A stretch of DNA of 64,000 nt from Bacteroidales bacterium (lineage in GTDB: Bacteria; Bacteroidota; Bacteroidia; Bacteroidales; FEN-979): assembly GCA_023231005.1 (NCBI GenBank), contig JALNWG010000003.1, positions 1 to 64,000 of the forward strand, written 5' to 3'. A program made the translations under genes and the position numbers. The notes under the pieces are model-generated. The model did not search any database. It was not told the origin of the DNA and was given only the letters and a program-made list of their open reading frames with translations. This document shows positions 20,426 to 28,538 of the stretch, piece by piece (within the stretch, counting starts at the first letter, position 1; each line of letters begins with the position of its first letter).

Positions 20426-21104
20426 GGTTTAAATTCATGATTTCATTTAATAACGAGAAAAGATGCTCCAAATTGTCATCCATATTTTTTAAATATCGTT
20501 GAAAATCAGGCATCTCTCTGGATTTTTCTTCCAATATTGCGACAGTTCCTTTGATGCCACACATGGGATCGCGGATCTGCTTGCTGATGTTGGTTAAAAT
20601 TTCGTTTTTTAGCTGAATCGCCTTCACGGCACTTTCTTTGGCTTCCCGGAGTTCCTGGGTCCGTTCAATAATCTTATTTTCCAGTTCACTCTGATAATGT
20701 AACAAACTGTTTTCCAGATTTTTTTGATATAGTGCAAGTTTGATGCTCACCAGTGCTTGATGAATATCAAATGGCTTGATCAGGAAAGCATGGGGTTTTG
20801 AACGGTAGGCATCTTCAAAAATCTCCAGCTGACTCATGCCGCTGAGAAAAACCAGGGCACACGGGAAATGACCAGAAATTGCTTCAGCGGCTTCAATACC
20901 ATTCATTTTACCCGCCAGGGAAATATCCATCAAAATAACTTCCGGAAAATCTTCTTTGCTTTCCAGTTTTCTTAAATAGTCAAGTCCATCTTCAGCTTTC
21001 CTGAAGATAGCGGTGACTTCATAACCATGATCAGAGATTTGTCGCTTTAAATCATTGGCTAATAAAAATTCATCTTCAAAGATGATAACTTTTGTAACTG
21101 ACAT
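20397..21104 (-). CDS. REC protein with coiled coil and degenerate HisKA-like domain
   Basis: 235 residues. Residues 1-120 are a receiver domain with E10-D11, phospho-acceptor D60 (ILMDISLAG), S88 and K110 (FLIKPFD). Residues about 125-165 form a coiled coil with IIERTQELREAKE. Residues about 160-225 align by eye with the HisKA dimerisation domain (KNEILTNISKQIRDP against the usual KSEFLANMSHEIRTP), but the phospho-accepting His is Lys175 and no HATPase domain follows. It therefore cannot act as a normal histidine kinase. It could dimerise, sense, or titrate a partner kinase; this is inference. The following REC gene starts inside its 3' end. The REC-plus-coiled-coil half closely resembles that of the REC-PAS protein at 51468. 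Confidence 0.85.
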   Translation of the reverse strand: MSVTKVIIFEDEFLLANDLKRQISDHGYEVTAIFRKAEDGLDYLRKLESKEDFPEVILMDISLAGKMNGIEAAEAISGHFPCALVFLSGMSQLEIFEDAYRSKPHAFLIKPFDIHQALVSIKLALYQKNLENSLLHYQSELENKIIERTQELREAKESAVKAIQLKNEILTNISKQIRDPMCGIKGTVAILEEKSREMPDFQRYLKNMDDNLEHLFSLLNEIMNLNHDNQPFMSS

Positions 21105-21186
21105 ATTGTGAAAAAGAGCTCTAAGATAGATATTCTTTCCTTATAATTTACCTATCAGTAAAAATTTTTATCATCCAGGACAGGAT

Positions 21187-21351
21187 TTAAATCTGGGAAA
21201 ATTCCACGGTTTTGGCTTTTTTAAAGAGTATCACGCTGTGAAACACACCCATGTTTTTCCCATACGCATATTCGGTGGTTAGACAGAACAAGGAGGATAA
21301 ATGTTTCGAGATGTATTCCTCATTATAGCCTCCGGTTTTTAAAAAACTCTT
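21187..21351 (-). pseudogene. Probable 3' remnant of an unidentified gene
   Basis: After a TGA inside the end of tadA, a different minus-strand frame stays open for 54 codons to a TAA at 21189-21187. It has no suitable start at its beginning, yet the text is protein-like (GGYNEEYISKHL, TTEYAYGKNMGVFHSVILF). The end HSVILFKK could be the last strand of a Rossmann-like enzyme such as a methyltransferase, but I cannot name a family. It reads as the surviving C-terminus of a gene whose front was lost at the tadA junction. It could also be a chance open frame. Confidence 0.35.
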
Positions 21352-21772
21352 TCAACAGATGACTACATTCCTTTTCTAAAACCCCAGTTACTACATTTGT
21401 CTTAGGATGCAGTAACGATTTTCCGGTAAGACGGTATCCCCGCTTTTCATCAGTAGCGCCGAAAACCAGTTCTCCCAGTTGTGTCCAGAAAGCAGCACCG
21501 GCACACATTACACAGGGTTCCAGTGTGACGAACAGAGAACATTCATTGAGATATTTTCCTCCCAGGTACCCGGCTGCAGCAGTAAAAGCCTGCATTTCTG
21601 CATGGGCTGTAACATCACAAAGTGTCTCTGTTAAATTGTGCCCCCTGGCAACAATGGCCTTATTGCAAACGATCACCGCCCCTACCGGGATTTCTTCCCG
21701 GTCATAAGCCTTTTGTGCCTCTTTTAGGGCTTCGTTCATAAAAAATTCGTGGGAATATAGGGGATAGGTCAT
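21323..21772 (-). CDS. tadA: tRNA adenosine(34) deaminase
   Basis: 149 residues, normal for the family. It deaminates A34 to inosine in tRNA-Arg(ACG) so that one tRNA reads CGU, CGC and CGA. The zinc cytidine-deaminase fold is clear: H57-A58-E59 (TAHAEMQAF) with the catalytic Glu, and P86-C87-x-x-C90 (LEPCVMCAGA), which with H57 bind zinc. The gene is the last of the operon running from 28443 down to here and starts one base after the truB stop. Its 3' end overlaps a short remnant in another frame. Confidence 0.95.
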   Translation of the reverse strand: MTYPLYSHEFFMNEALKEAQKAYDREEIPVGAVIVCNKAIVARGHNLTETLCDVTAHAEMQAFTAAAGYLGGKYLNECSLFVTLEPCVMCAGAAFWTQLGELVFGATDEKRGYRLTGKSLLHPKTNVVTGVLEKECSHLLKEFFKNRRL

Positions 21773-21773
21773 T

Positions 21774-22478
21774 TTAATCGGAATTGTTTTTTTGACAGAT
21801 CAATTTCGCTTCAAGATCTTCAATATCATAAGCATCACGGAGATAAAAATTACCGATTCGGGTACGGCAAAGGGCGGTAAGATGCGCCCCGCAGCCTAAT
21901 ATTTTTCCGAAATCCTGAGCCAGGGAACGAATATAGGTTCCTTTGCTGCAAACAATCCGAAAGTCGATTTCTGGGAGTGCAATCCGGGTTATTTCAAATG
22001 CAGAGATTGTAACTGGTCTCGATTCCATCTCCACGTTGATTTCATTCCGGGCATAAATATAAGCCCGCTTTCCATCAATTTTTTTGGCTGAAAAAGCAGG
22101 AGGAACCTGATTGAAGGTGCCGGTAAACCGACAAGCAGCATCCCGGATTTCCGCTTCCTGTATGTGTTCAAAGGGTAAAAACTGTTCGGGTTCAGTTTCC
22201 AGATCAAAAGAAGGGGTGGTAGCCCCCAACCGGAAAGTACCTGCATATTCTTTTTCCAATCCCTGGAACTCCTCAATACGTTTGGTGAATTTACCAGTAC
22301 AAAGGATCAGCAATCCGCTGGCCAGGGGATCGAGGGTGCCGGCATGACCAATTTTTATCTTTCGTAATCCTAATTGTTTCCGGATCATAGAACGCATCTT
22401 CCCTACGACATCAAAAGAAGTCCAGGTATACGGTTTGTTGACAAGCAGGATCTCGCCCTGCTCGAATTGAAATGACAT
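21774..22478 (-). CDS. truB: tRNA pseudouridine(55) synthase
   Basis: 234 residues. It makes the universal pseudouridine 55 in the T loop of tRNAs. The signature GHAGTLDPLASG spans residues 44-55 with the catalytic Asp50, followed by YAGTFRLGATTPSFDLETE and later the RNA-binding stretch SKGTYIRSLAQDFG. It is short, without a PUA domain, as is common in this phylum. Start and stop are shared with neighbours: its ATG overlaps the uppP stop (TAATG). Confidence 0.96.
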   Translation of the reverse strand: MSFQFEQGEILLVNKPYTWTSFDVVGKMRSMIRKQLGLRKIKIGHAGTLDPLASGLLILCTGKFTKRIEEFQGLEKEYAGTFRLGATTPSFDLETEPEQFLPFEHIQEAEIRDAACRFTGTFNQVPPAFSAKKIDGKRAYIYARNEINVEMESRPVTISAFEITRIALPEIDFRIVCSKGTYIRSLAQDFGKILGCGAHLTALCRTRIGNFYLRDAYDIEDLEAKLICQKNNSD

Positions 22479-23257
22479 TAGAGGATTGTTAAACTTTTTC
22501 CTGTTAATAACAAGATGATAATAACCAGCCCAACCACAATGCGGTAATAACCGAATATTTTAAATCCGTAACGTGTCAGGAATGCAATAAATGATTTGAT
22601 TGCAATCATGGCTACCAGAAAGGAGACAAGATTTCCCACCAGCAGGAGGTTGACATTGCCAGCCGAGATGGATTCATAGTTCTGAAACAATTTCAAAGCT
22701 GATGCGGCAAACATGGTAGGAACAGCGAGGAAAAAAGAGAATTCTGCGGCATTTTTGCGGCTGAGGTTCTGGCTCATTCCTCCGATGATGGTAGCTGCCG
22801 ACCGGCTAACTCCCGGGATCACCGAAATAATCTGGAAAAAACCGATAATCAAAGCCTTTTTAAACGTTAATTGAGTTTTATCATTTTCCGGTTTATCAAA
22901 CCATTGATCTACAAAGATCAGGAAAATCCCTCCAACAAGCAGAGATACCGCAACGATCAGCACGCTTTCAAGCATCGTATCAATCTGCTTTTCCAATAAA
23001 AATGCAATCACCAGCGGGAGACAGGCAACAAAAAGTTTGAAGTAAAAATCCCAGGTCTGAAAAAAACGTTTCCAGTATAGGACAATGACTGAAAGGATGG
23101 CTCCAAACTGTATATTTACCGTAAATGCCTTTACAAAATCCGTACTGGGGATTCCCAAAAGGTGTTGGAAAATGATCATGTGCCCTGTTGATGAGATCGG
23201 AAGGAATTCCGTAATTCCTTCAACAATGGCAATGATGATGGCCTGTATCAGGGTCAT
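22478..23257 (-). CDS. uppP: Undecaprenyl-diphosphatase
   Basis: 259 residues, an integral membrane enzyme of the BacA type that dephosphorylates undecaprenyl diphosphate to the monophosphate, recycling the lipid carrier for peptidoglycan and other envelope polymers. The first signature EGITEFLPISSTGH is at 13-26 and the second, PGVSRSAAT, lies mid-protein; about seven or eight hydrophobic segments are visible. Its ATG overlaps the stop of the DUF3098 gene (TAATG), and its own stop overlaps the truB start, so expression is translationally coupled. Overproduction of this family gives bacitracin resistance in other bacteria. Confidence 0.96.
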   Translation of the reverse strand: MTLIQAIIIAIVEGITEFLPISSTGHMIIFQHLLGIPSTDFVKAFTVNIQFGAILSVIVLYWKRFFQTWDFYFKLFVACLPLVIAFLLEKQIDTMLESVLIVAVSLLVGGIFLIFVDQWFDKPENDKTQLTFKKALIIGFFQIISVIPGVSRSAATIIGGMSQNLSRKNAAEFSFFLAVPTMFAASALKLFQNYESISAGNVNLLLVGNLVSFLVAMIAIKSFIAFLTRYGFKIFGYYRIVVGLVIIILLLTGKSLTIL

Positions 23258-23535
23258 TAATCCTTCGGTTTTTTCATGATGGCAAAAATTTCAACCACAT
23301 AACCGGCAAGGATAAGAATGGGGGCCAGGGTAATCCGGCGAAAACTAAAGATTTCGGGATTGAATTTTGTGGGATCATCGGATCCTCCTCCGATCATCAG
23401 CAGAAATCCGATAAGGATTAAAGCCAGGCCAATGAACATCAGGCGATAATTTTCCTTTCCAAAAGCAAACTCCCCGGTTTTATTAACCGATGCAGGATGT
23501 TCGGCAGGTTTGATGGTTTTTGTCTTCTTTTCCAT
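23257..23535 (-). CDS. DUF3098 family small membrane protein
   Basis: 92 residues from the ATG at 23535; an 11-residue longer version is possible but starts in less protein-like sequence. After a Lys-rich start and FAFGKENYRLM come two hydrophobic segments (roughly 34-49 and 66-84) separated by GGGSDDPTKFNPEIF, the hallmark of DUF3098, a Bacteroidota family of unknown function. The gene sits between ftsX and uppP. I recall this order as common in the phylum, which suggests a role in envelope or division, though none is established. Confidence 0.85.
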   Translation of the reverse strand: MEKKTKTIKPAEHPASVNKTGEFAFGKENYRLMFIGLALILIGFLLMIGGGSDDPTKFNPEIFSFRRITLAPILILAGYVVEIFAIMKKPKD

Positions 23536-23580
23536 GATAATAAAGGAATTGGGGCACAAAAATAGCAAATTTTCAGAATA

Positions 23581-24459
23581 TCAGGTGTATAATAAATCAG
23601 TCCGGATGCGCAAATATTTCCGGACAGCCAGATAGGTAGAAATCCAGGAGATAAAAATGCCCAACAGGATAATGAAAAGTACAAGAACCCCCAGCATAAA
23701 GGGATCCTGGAGTTCCAGTAACTCCGGAAGCTGATCAATGGCAAGATAAATAAGCAACATCAACATTCCAATCGCAATCAGGGCACTTACAAAACCATTA
23801 ACTACACTTTTGATCAGCAACGGTTTCCGGATAAATCCTTCGGTAGCACCCACCAATTGCATGCTCCGTATGATAAACCGTTTTGAATATACCGAAAGCC
23901 GGATGGTATTGTTGATCAGCACAATAGCAATGAAGAGCAAGATCCCGCTGAAACCAAGAAGTGTTAGGCTGATCTTTTCCAGGTTTCGGTTAATGGCATC
24001 TACCAAAGATTTTTGATAAAATACCTCTTTGACCTCAGGGTGCTGAAGCAACCGTTTTTCAATTTTCGCCAGGGTGTCGGCTTGGGTATAAGGAGCTTTT
24101 ATTCTAAGGTCGATGCTCGAAAGGAGTGGATTATATCCCAAAAAACCGACAAAATCTTCTCCCAGCTCATCCTGTAACTTCTCAGCCGCTTGATCCCGAT
24201 TAATATATTCCGTCGATTTAACAAAAGAAGCGCGGTCAAGGTTCTTTTTTAATTCCAAAATTCCAGATTCTTTCACCCCTTCCCTGATCATAATAGAAAA
24301 TCCGATGTTTTCTTTTACATAAACAGAAAGTATCTGAGCATGTAAGATGATCAGTCCAAGAAGCCCCATTAGAAAAAGTACGAGTGTAATACTGATCACT
24401 GTGGTGAATTGTGACGTGGCAATGCGGCGCTGGTAATAGCGTTCTTCCTTTTGGATCAT
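23581..24459 (-). CDS. ftsX: Cell division protein FtsX
   Basis: 292 residues, with the FtsX layout: a cytoplasmic start, TM1 at about 20-42, a periplasmic domain of about 120 residues, then three membrane segments (about 170-190, 215-240, 258-283). With the ATPase FtsE (not in this window) FtsX forms an ABC-transporter-like complex that controls peptidoglycan hydrolases at the division septum rather than moving a solute. Recognisable stretches are LFLMGLLGL near the start and RSMQLVGATEGFIRKPLL, the latter matching the conserved coupling region. It lies 36 bases after the AsmA-like gene and 45 before DUF3098. Confidence 0.93.
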   Translation of the reverse strand: MIQKEERYYQRRIATSQFTTVISITLVLFLMGLLGLIILHAQILSVYVKENIGFSIMIREGVKESGILELKKNLDRASFVKSTEYINRDQAAEKLQDELGEDFVGFLGYNPLLSSIDLRIKAPYTQADTLAKIEKRLLQHPEVKEVFYQKSLVDAINRNLEKISLTLLGFSGILLFIAIVLINNTIRLSVYSKRFIIRSMQLVGATEGFIRKPLLIKSVVNGFVSALIAIGMLMLLIYLAIDQLPELLELQDPFMLGVLVLFIILLGIFISWISTYLAVRKYLRIRTDLLYT

Positions 24460-24495
24460 AGCTAAGAAATACGGCTTAAAATTACAGAATTTTTC

Positions 24496-27400
24496 CTACT
24501 TCAACATTTTTTTCCCGTTTCGTCTGATCTCCCGTTGTTTTTTTGTATTCATCCCGTAAGTGGATTTCAATCCGCTGAAGATACTTTTCCAGACTAAATT
24601 AAAAAAACCTTTGGACTGATCGCGTTTAAAATAGATTGTCCCGGTTCTGATTTTTCCGTCTTCATTTGGATTCTGAGAAGAAACCACCATGTTTGCAATG
24701 GCTGTCAGCAAAGTCCGTTCAAGAGAAGATTTGATTCCATCCGGATTTTGCTCGAGCTGAATGGCAAAATTCTGATAATAAAAATGGAGAAGTCCGGAAG
24801 CCATGCTATCGTTTCCATAAATTTCATCAATTTCAGTATGGCTTGCTTTACCCCGGGTAATGGAAATGGGCATTAATCTGGAAAGCATCGGGTTAAGGTC
24901 CTGTAAATCCAGCATACCGACCGATGCCCTAAAGGTAAATGAATCGCGGGGGTGGTTCATGAAAAACTGAAGCCATGTTTCCGATGGAGCTTTTCCCATC
25001 AACGCCAGCGTACTGTGTAATATTAAAGGGGCCGGGTTTAGCTCTTTCCGGGTATCAAACCCAGTAAGCGTACCATTGATGTTGTTGAAAAATACCCTGC
25101 CTGGAATTTCTGCGGTTTGTTCTTCATAGGCAGCAAAACCGTTCTGGAAACTGAGGGTATCAATTTGAAGGGGAATTTGAATCTTCCGTATTGCCGATTG
25201 GGGCATCAGGGGTCGTTGCCAGATAGGAAAGGGGACTCGCTTGTCGCGGTAATCTTCTATCTTCATTCCTTTAACTCGCAGAATCCCTGCTTTTAATTGT
25301 TTTTCGCCAATCAGTTTTTGATAATCAATCCGGTCTAATTCGAGCCGTGGAATAGAAAAAATGATCCGGTCGGTTTGATAGCCCCGTTTGCGGGAGAAAT
25401 CAACCCGATTGTAATTGGGAATAACTGAAATAGAATCGATAAAACCGTTTTTCTGTTGCGTAGAAAAACCAAAGCGCTGAAAGGAATATGTATATAAACT
25501 GTCGTCAGAAATCCAGGAAATACCAGGGGCCTGAAGTGTGATATCCCGGACATTGAAAAGCGGAGTCAGGGAAGAAATATCCCGGCTGGTCGAATCGAAT
25601 AACACACGGGTTGCCTTTATATCGACATCTTTGATTTTATATTGATGTATCCCTTTTGCATCCTCTGTTTTCACCTCCGCAAGCGCGTTCTTTATAAGAA
25701 TAGAGCGAATATCCAGAACTTTCATAAAGGGAGGTAGAGAAAATGGAGGAGAAGGGTGTATAGTAGTTTCGGTTTTTTTATCCGGAATTTTCATATCGAT
25801 AAAAACCGAGGGTTCGTCCATCACGATCTGGTTCACCAACCATTCTTTATCAAAAACGGCCCGGTCAAAATAAAATCCATTGATACGCAACTCTGGGATG
25901 GTGGCTGTAACCAGGTTGTTTTTTCCCTGAAATGCCGTAGATGGAGTTATCGGAAACAGTTTCAGCCCCAATGCCATCAGGTTGACAGGATAGGAATAGA
26001 CTCCCAGGCTTCGTATTTCGAGGACGTAGGTACTGTCGGCAAGAATTGCACGGAAAGGGAACACGGAAAGTTGCAAGGAGTCAAAACGGATTGACCCATC
26101 GTACATTCCTTCCTGTGGAATGTGGACCCTACTATGAACCACTGAAAAATCGATGTCTTTCAGCGAAAAATAGGAAGCCTTCCGATCTTCATAACCATCG
26201 TACGAAAAAGCACCTTTCCGAACAATCAGGCGGCCAATTTCCAGACTCCGGATCAGCTCGTCGGAAGTCAAATGTTGTTTTTCTTCCATAGGTCCTTCTA
26301 TCAGGAAACGAGGCTCGGCTTTTAAGCGTAAAGAGGGTGTTTCAATAACGATTTTTGTGGCTTTCAATGTTTTATCCAGGAAAAGCCGTTTGTGATTAAG
26401 CCCGGTAAGGTGAAGGCTTTTTAATGTGAATTCGACCGAGTACTTGGCTTGTCCTACATTACGAAGCTCCCTTTTTAAAGGTTGGGCAGACTCAATCAAA
26501 GAGAGATTTTCCGATTCAATTAAAGAATCCGTAGTGATAATATGGATCCGGCCAACCTGGAGCCGCCGGAGCGAATCGGGAGATTCCAGAAATACCGAAT
26601 GAAGGTCCAGGTCGAAATCACGACTGTAAAAATAACCCTCTTGGTTCATCCCATGAACAGAATCGATGAGGAATTGTTCCATCAAAAGGTCGAAAGAGGC
26701 TGAGGCGATTTTTTGTTCTTTATTTCCATCATTACGAGCCAATTGACCATATCCATGCCGAATATTTATTTGCTCCCCATGGATCCTTTGTACATACTTT
26801 TTCAATAGTTCATATACCACGTTTTCATTTTCTGCCTGAAAAAAATCACCCGGTTTTTTGAATCGTGGATCTTTGTTTCTGGGTTCCCTGAAACGGGTCA
26901 CTTTCACATCCGGTTCATGAATGTCCAGCCGTTTGAACTCAAATATACGGTAATTGAATAAAAGTTTTAGATCCACATCATGAAAGACCAGCTCCGGAAG
27001 CAAAAGGGAAACGGTATTTTTTTTCTCCACCGTAAGAAGCAAGTTTTTTGAAATATTGGGAGAAAGTAATCCACTCTTCAACCGGATTTCCGATTGAAGG
27101 GTTGAAATGCTCACCTGCCCGGCATCCAGGGTGTGAATTCCATCTTGAAGACGAAGGGAAAATTTTTTTAGATCAAGTTCCAAATCTTTGGCAAAAAATA
27201 TTTTTTTCTTGTTCTGCCATGCCAGTGAATCGAGGAAGAATTTTGTCAAATTTAAATTAACAGTTCCTATCCTGAGCTCCGGATATTTCTCCGTGATTTT
27301 TCCATAATATTCGAAGGTAGCTTTATTGAGCTTGATGGTATCGACTTCTACCGATCGAAGTATCCCCGCTATGATTGTATATAATCCCGCCGTAGTAAGT

Positions 27401-28443
27401 TGTTTTTTTCTGGTTTTTTTATTCCTAAGGGCATCGCTTTCTGACTTATTATGATACACTTTCAGAAAAAGATCAGAGAATTCAATATTTCCGACTTTGA
27501 CTGTTTTATCAACCAGGGTGCTGTACATGTTGATTCCGTTGATGGAAAAAGAGGGAAGTTCAAAAGCATAAAAATTTCCCGTTTTCATTTGTCGCCACTG
27601 GTTTGACTTGAAATTCGGTCGCAAGGATAACATTTTACCGTAAAGACGTGATCCGGAAAGTGAAAATCCGGCTTCTTTCGCTTTTAAAAAATAGAGACTA
27701 TCGGCGAGAGCATATTCGAAATCATAGATCACAAAATCAATATCTCTGGAATAAAAAACCCTGTCGTGGTTGTAGTAGCTAAATGGATTCACTGATACAT
27801 TGCGCAAGGTGGAGGAAAATTCGTACTCTCCTTCCGAAAGACGACCTGTTTTTTGCCGGAAAGAGGAGAGAAAAAGACCGTGTTCCATTTTCACCGAATC
27901 TACGTGAAAATCATTAAAAGCCTCCGAAATGGAAGGATATATGTCTTCATAGATGATTTTTATCCGGTTACGTTGAGCCGTTGCGGTGTCGGGAAACCCA
28001 ACAATGCTGATAACCGGCTTTTTCAGGATTATCTGTCGGAGATTTACTCTCCGGAGCCTGAAAATCTGCCAGGCATGTAGCCGGTCAATGGTAAGAGAAG
28101 CAAGAGAAAACCGGTAGAGGGCTTTTTTGATCATTCCGGTTGCTTTTAACTGTTCATATCGGGCGGAATCGGGGATGACCTCCAGGCTGTCGATGGTCAA
28201 TTTCCCCGTGATAATGTTCAGTTGAAGATTTCGGAAATCAGCATAATAAAGACCCCGGCTGGCAGTAAAGACTTTCTCCTGGAGATACTGGCGTAGCATT
28301 TGTTCACCGAAATATTTAAATCCAAAGAAAAAGAAGAAAAAGATTCCTGTAATCAGAAGAAAAAGGGTGATCAGGAGATATCTCCCCCAATGCCGTCGTT
28401 TTTTCTTTGGTAATGGATTATTGTTTATCTCTGGTTCGGTCAT
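24496..28443 (-). CDS. Very large AsmA-like envelope protein
   Basis: 1,315 residues from the ATG at 28443; a TTG eight codons earlier is also in frame but less likely. A short basic start (PKKKRRHWGRY) leads into one membrane helix at about 21-42, notable for a run of six Phe. The remainder is a long periplasmic region of beta-strand text with repeated LxIDSL and DIxLxxPG-like motifs, as in AsmA/TamB/DUF748 proteins, which form elongated grooves that carry lipids between membranes. The C-terminal 150 residues (SRLMPISITRGKA ...) fit the AsmA-C-like end. The membership of a lipid-transfer or outer-membrane assembly family is inferred from architecture. It is the first gene of the minus operon and is divergent from leuS with about 95 bases between. 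Confidence 0.78.
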   Translation of the reverse strand: MTEPEINNNPLPKKKRRHWGRYLLITLFLLITGIFFFFFFGFKYFGEQMLRQYLQEKVFTASRGLYYADFRNLQLNIITGKLTIDSLEVIPDSARYEQLKATGMIKKALYRFSLASLTIDRLHAWQIFRLRRVNLRQIILKKPVISIVGFPDTATAQRNRIKIIYEDIYPSISEAFNDFHVDSVKMEHGLFLSSFRQKTGRLSEGEYEFSSTLRNVSVNPFSYYNHDRVFYSRDIDFVIYDFEYALADSLYFLKAKEAGFSLSGSRLYGKMLSLRPNFKSNQWRQMKTGNFYAFELPSFSINGINMYSTLVDKTVKVGNIEFSDLFLKVYHNKSESDALRNKKTRKKQLTTAGLYTIIAGILRSVEVDTIKLNKATFEYYGKITEKYPELRIGTVNLNLTKFFLDSLAWQNKKKIFFAKDLELDLKKFSLRLQDGIHTLDAGQVSISTLQSEIRLKSGLLSPNISKNLLLTVEKKNTVSLLLPELVFHDVDLKLLFNYRIFEFKRLDIHEPDVKVTRFREPRNKDPRFKKPGDFFQAENENVVYELLKKYVQRIHGEQINIRHGYGQLARNDGNKEQKIASASFDLLMEQFLIDSVHGMNQEGYFYSRDFDLDLHSVFLESPDSLRRLQVGRIHIITTDSLIESENLSLIESAQPLKRELRNVGQAKYSVEFTLKSLHLTGLNHKRLFLDKTLKATKIVIETPSLRLKAEPRFLIEGPMEEKQHLTSDELIRSLEIGRLIVRKGAFSYDGYEDRKASYFSLKDIDFSVVHSRVHIPQEGMYDGSIRFDSLQLSVFPFRAILADSTYVLEIRSLGVYSYPVNLMALGLKLFPITPSTAFQGKNNLVTATIPELRINGFYFDRAVFDKEWLVNQIVMDEPSVFIDMKIPDKKTETTIHPSPPFSLPPFMKVLDIRSILIKNALAEVKTEDAKGIHQYKIKDVDIKATRVLFDSTSRDISSLTPLFNVRDITLQAPGISWISDDSLYTYSFQRFGFSTQQKNGFIDSISVIPNYNRVDFSRKRGYQTDRIIFSIPRLELDRIDYQKLIGEKQLKAGILRVKGMKIEDYRDKRVPFPIWQRPLMPQSAIRKIQIPLQIDTLSFQNGFAAYEEQTAEIPGRVFFNNINGTLTGFDTRKELNPAPLILHSTLALMGKAPSETWLQFFMNHPRDSFTFRASVGMLDLQDLNPMLSRLMPISITRGKASHTEIDEIYGNDSMASGLLHFYYQNFAIQLEQNPDGIKSSLERTLLTAIANMVVSSQNPNEDGKIRTGTIYFKRDQSKGFFNLVWKSIFSGLKSTYGMNTKKQREIRRNGKKMLK

Positions 28444-28500
28444 CGAACATACTGCTTGATGTTTCAAAGATAGGCATTTCCGGGATTCGGCCTATTTTCG

Positions 28501-28508
28501 TAATTTTG
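28501..28508 (+). promoter_or_regulatory. -7 promoter box of leuS
   Basis: Perfect TAatTTTG 30 bases before the leuS ATG. The region 20 bases upstream has TTTc (28477-28480) where TTTG is expected. Confidence 0.6.
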
Positions 28509-28538
28509 CCAGGCAGATAAATAAATAACCGAAATCTC

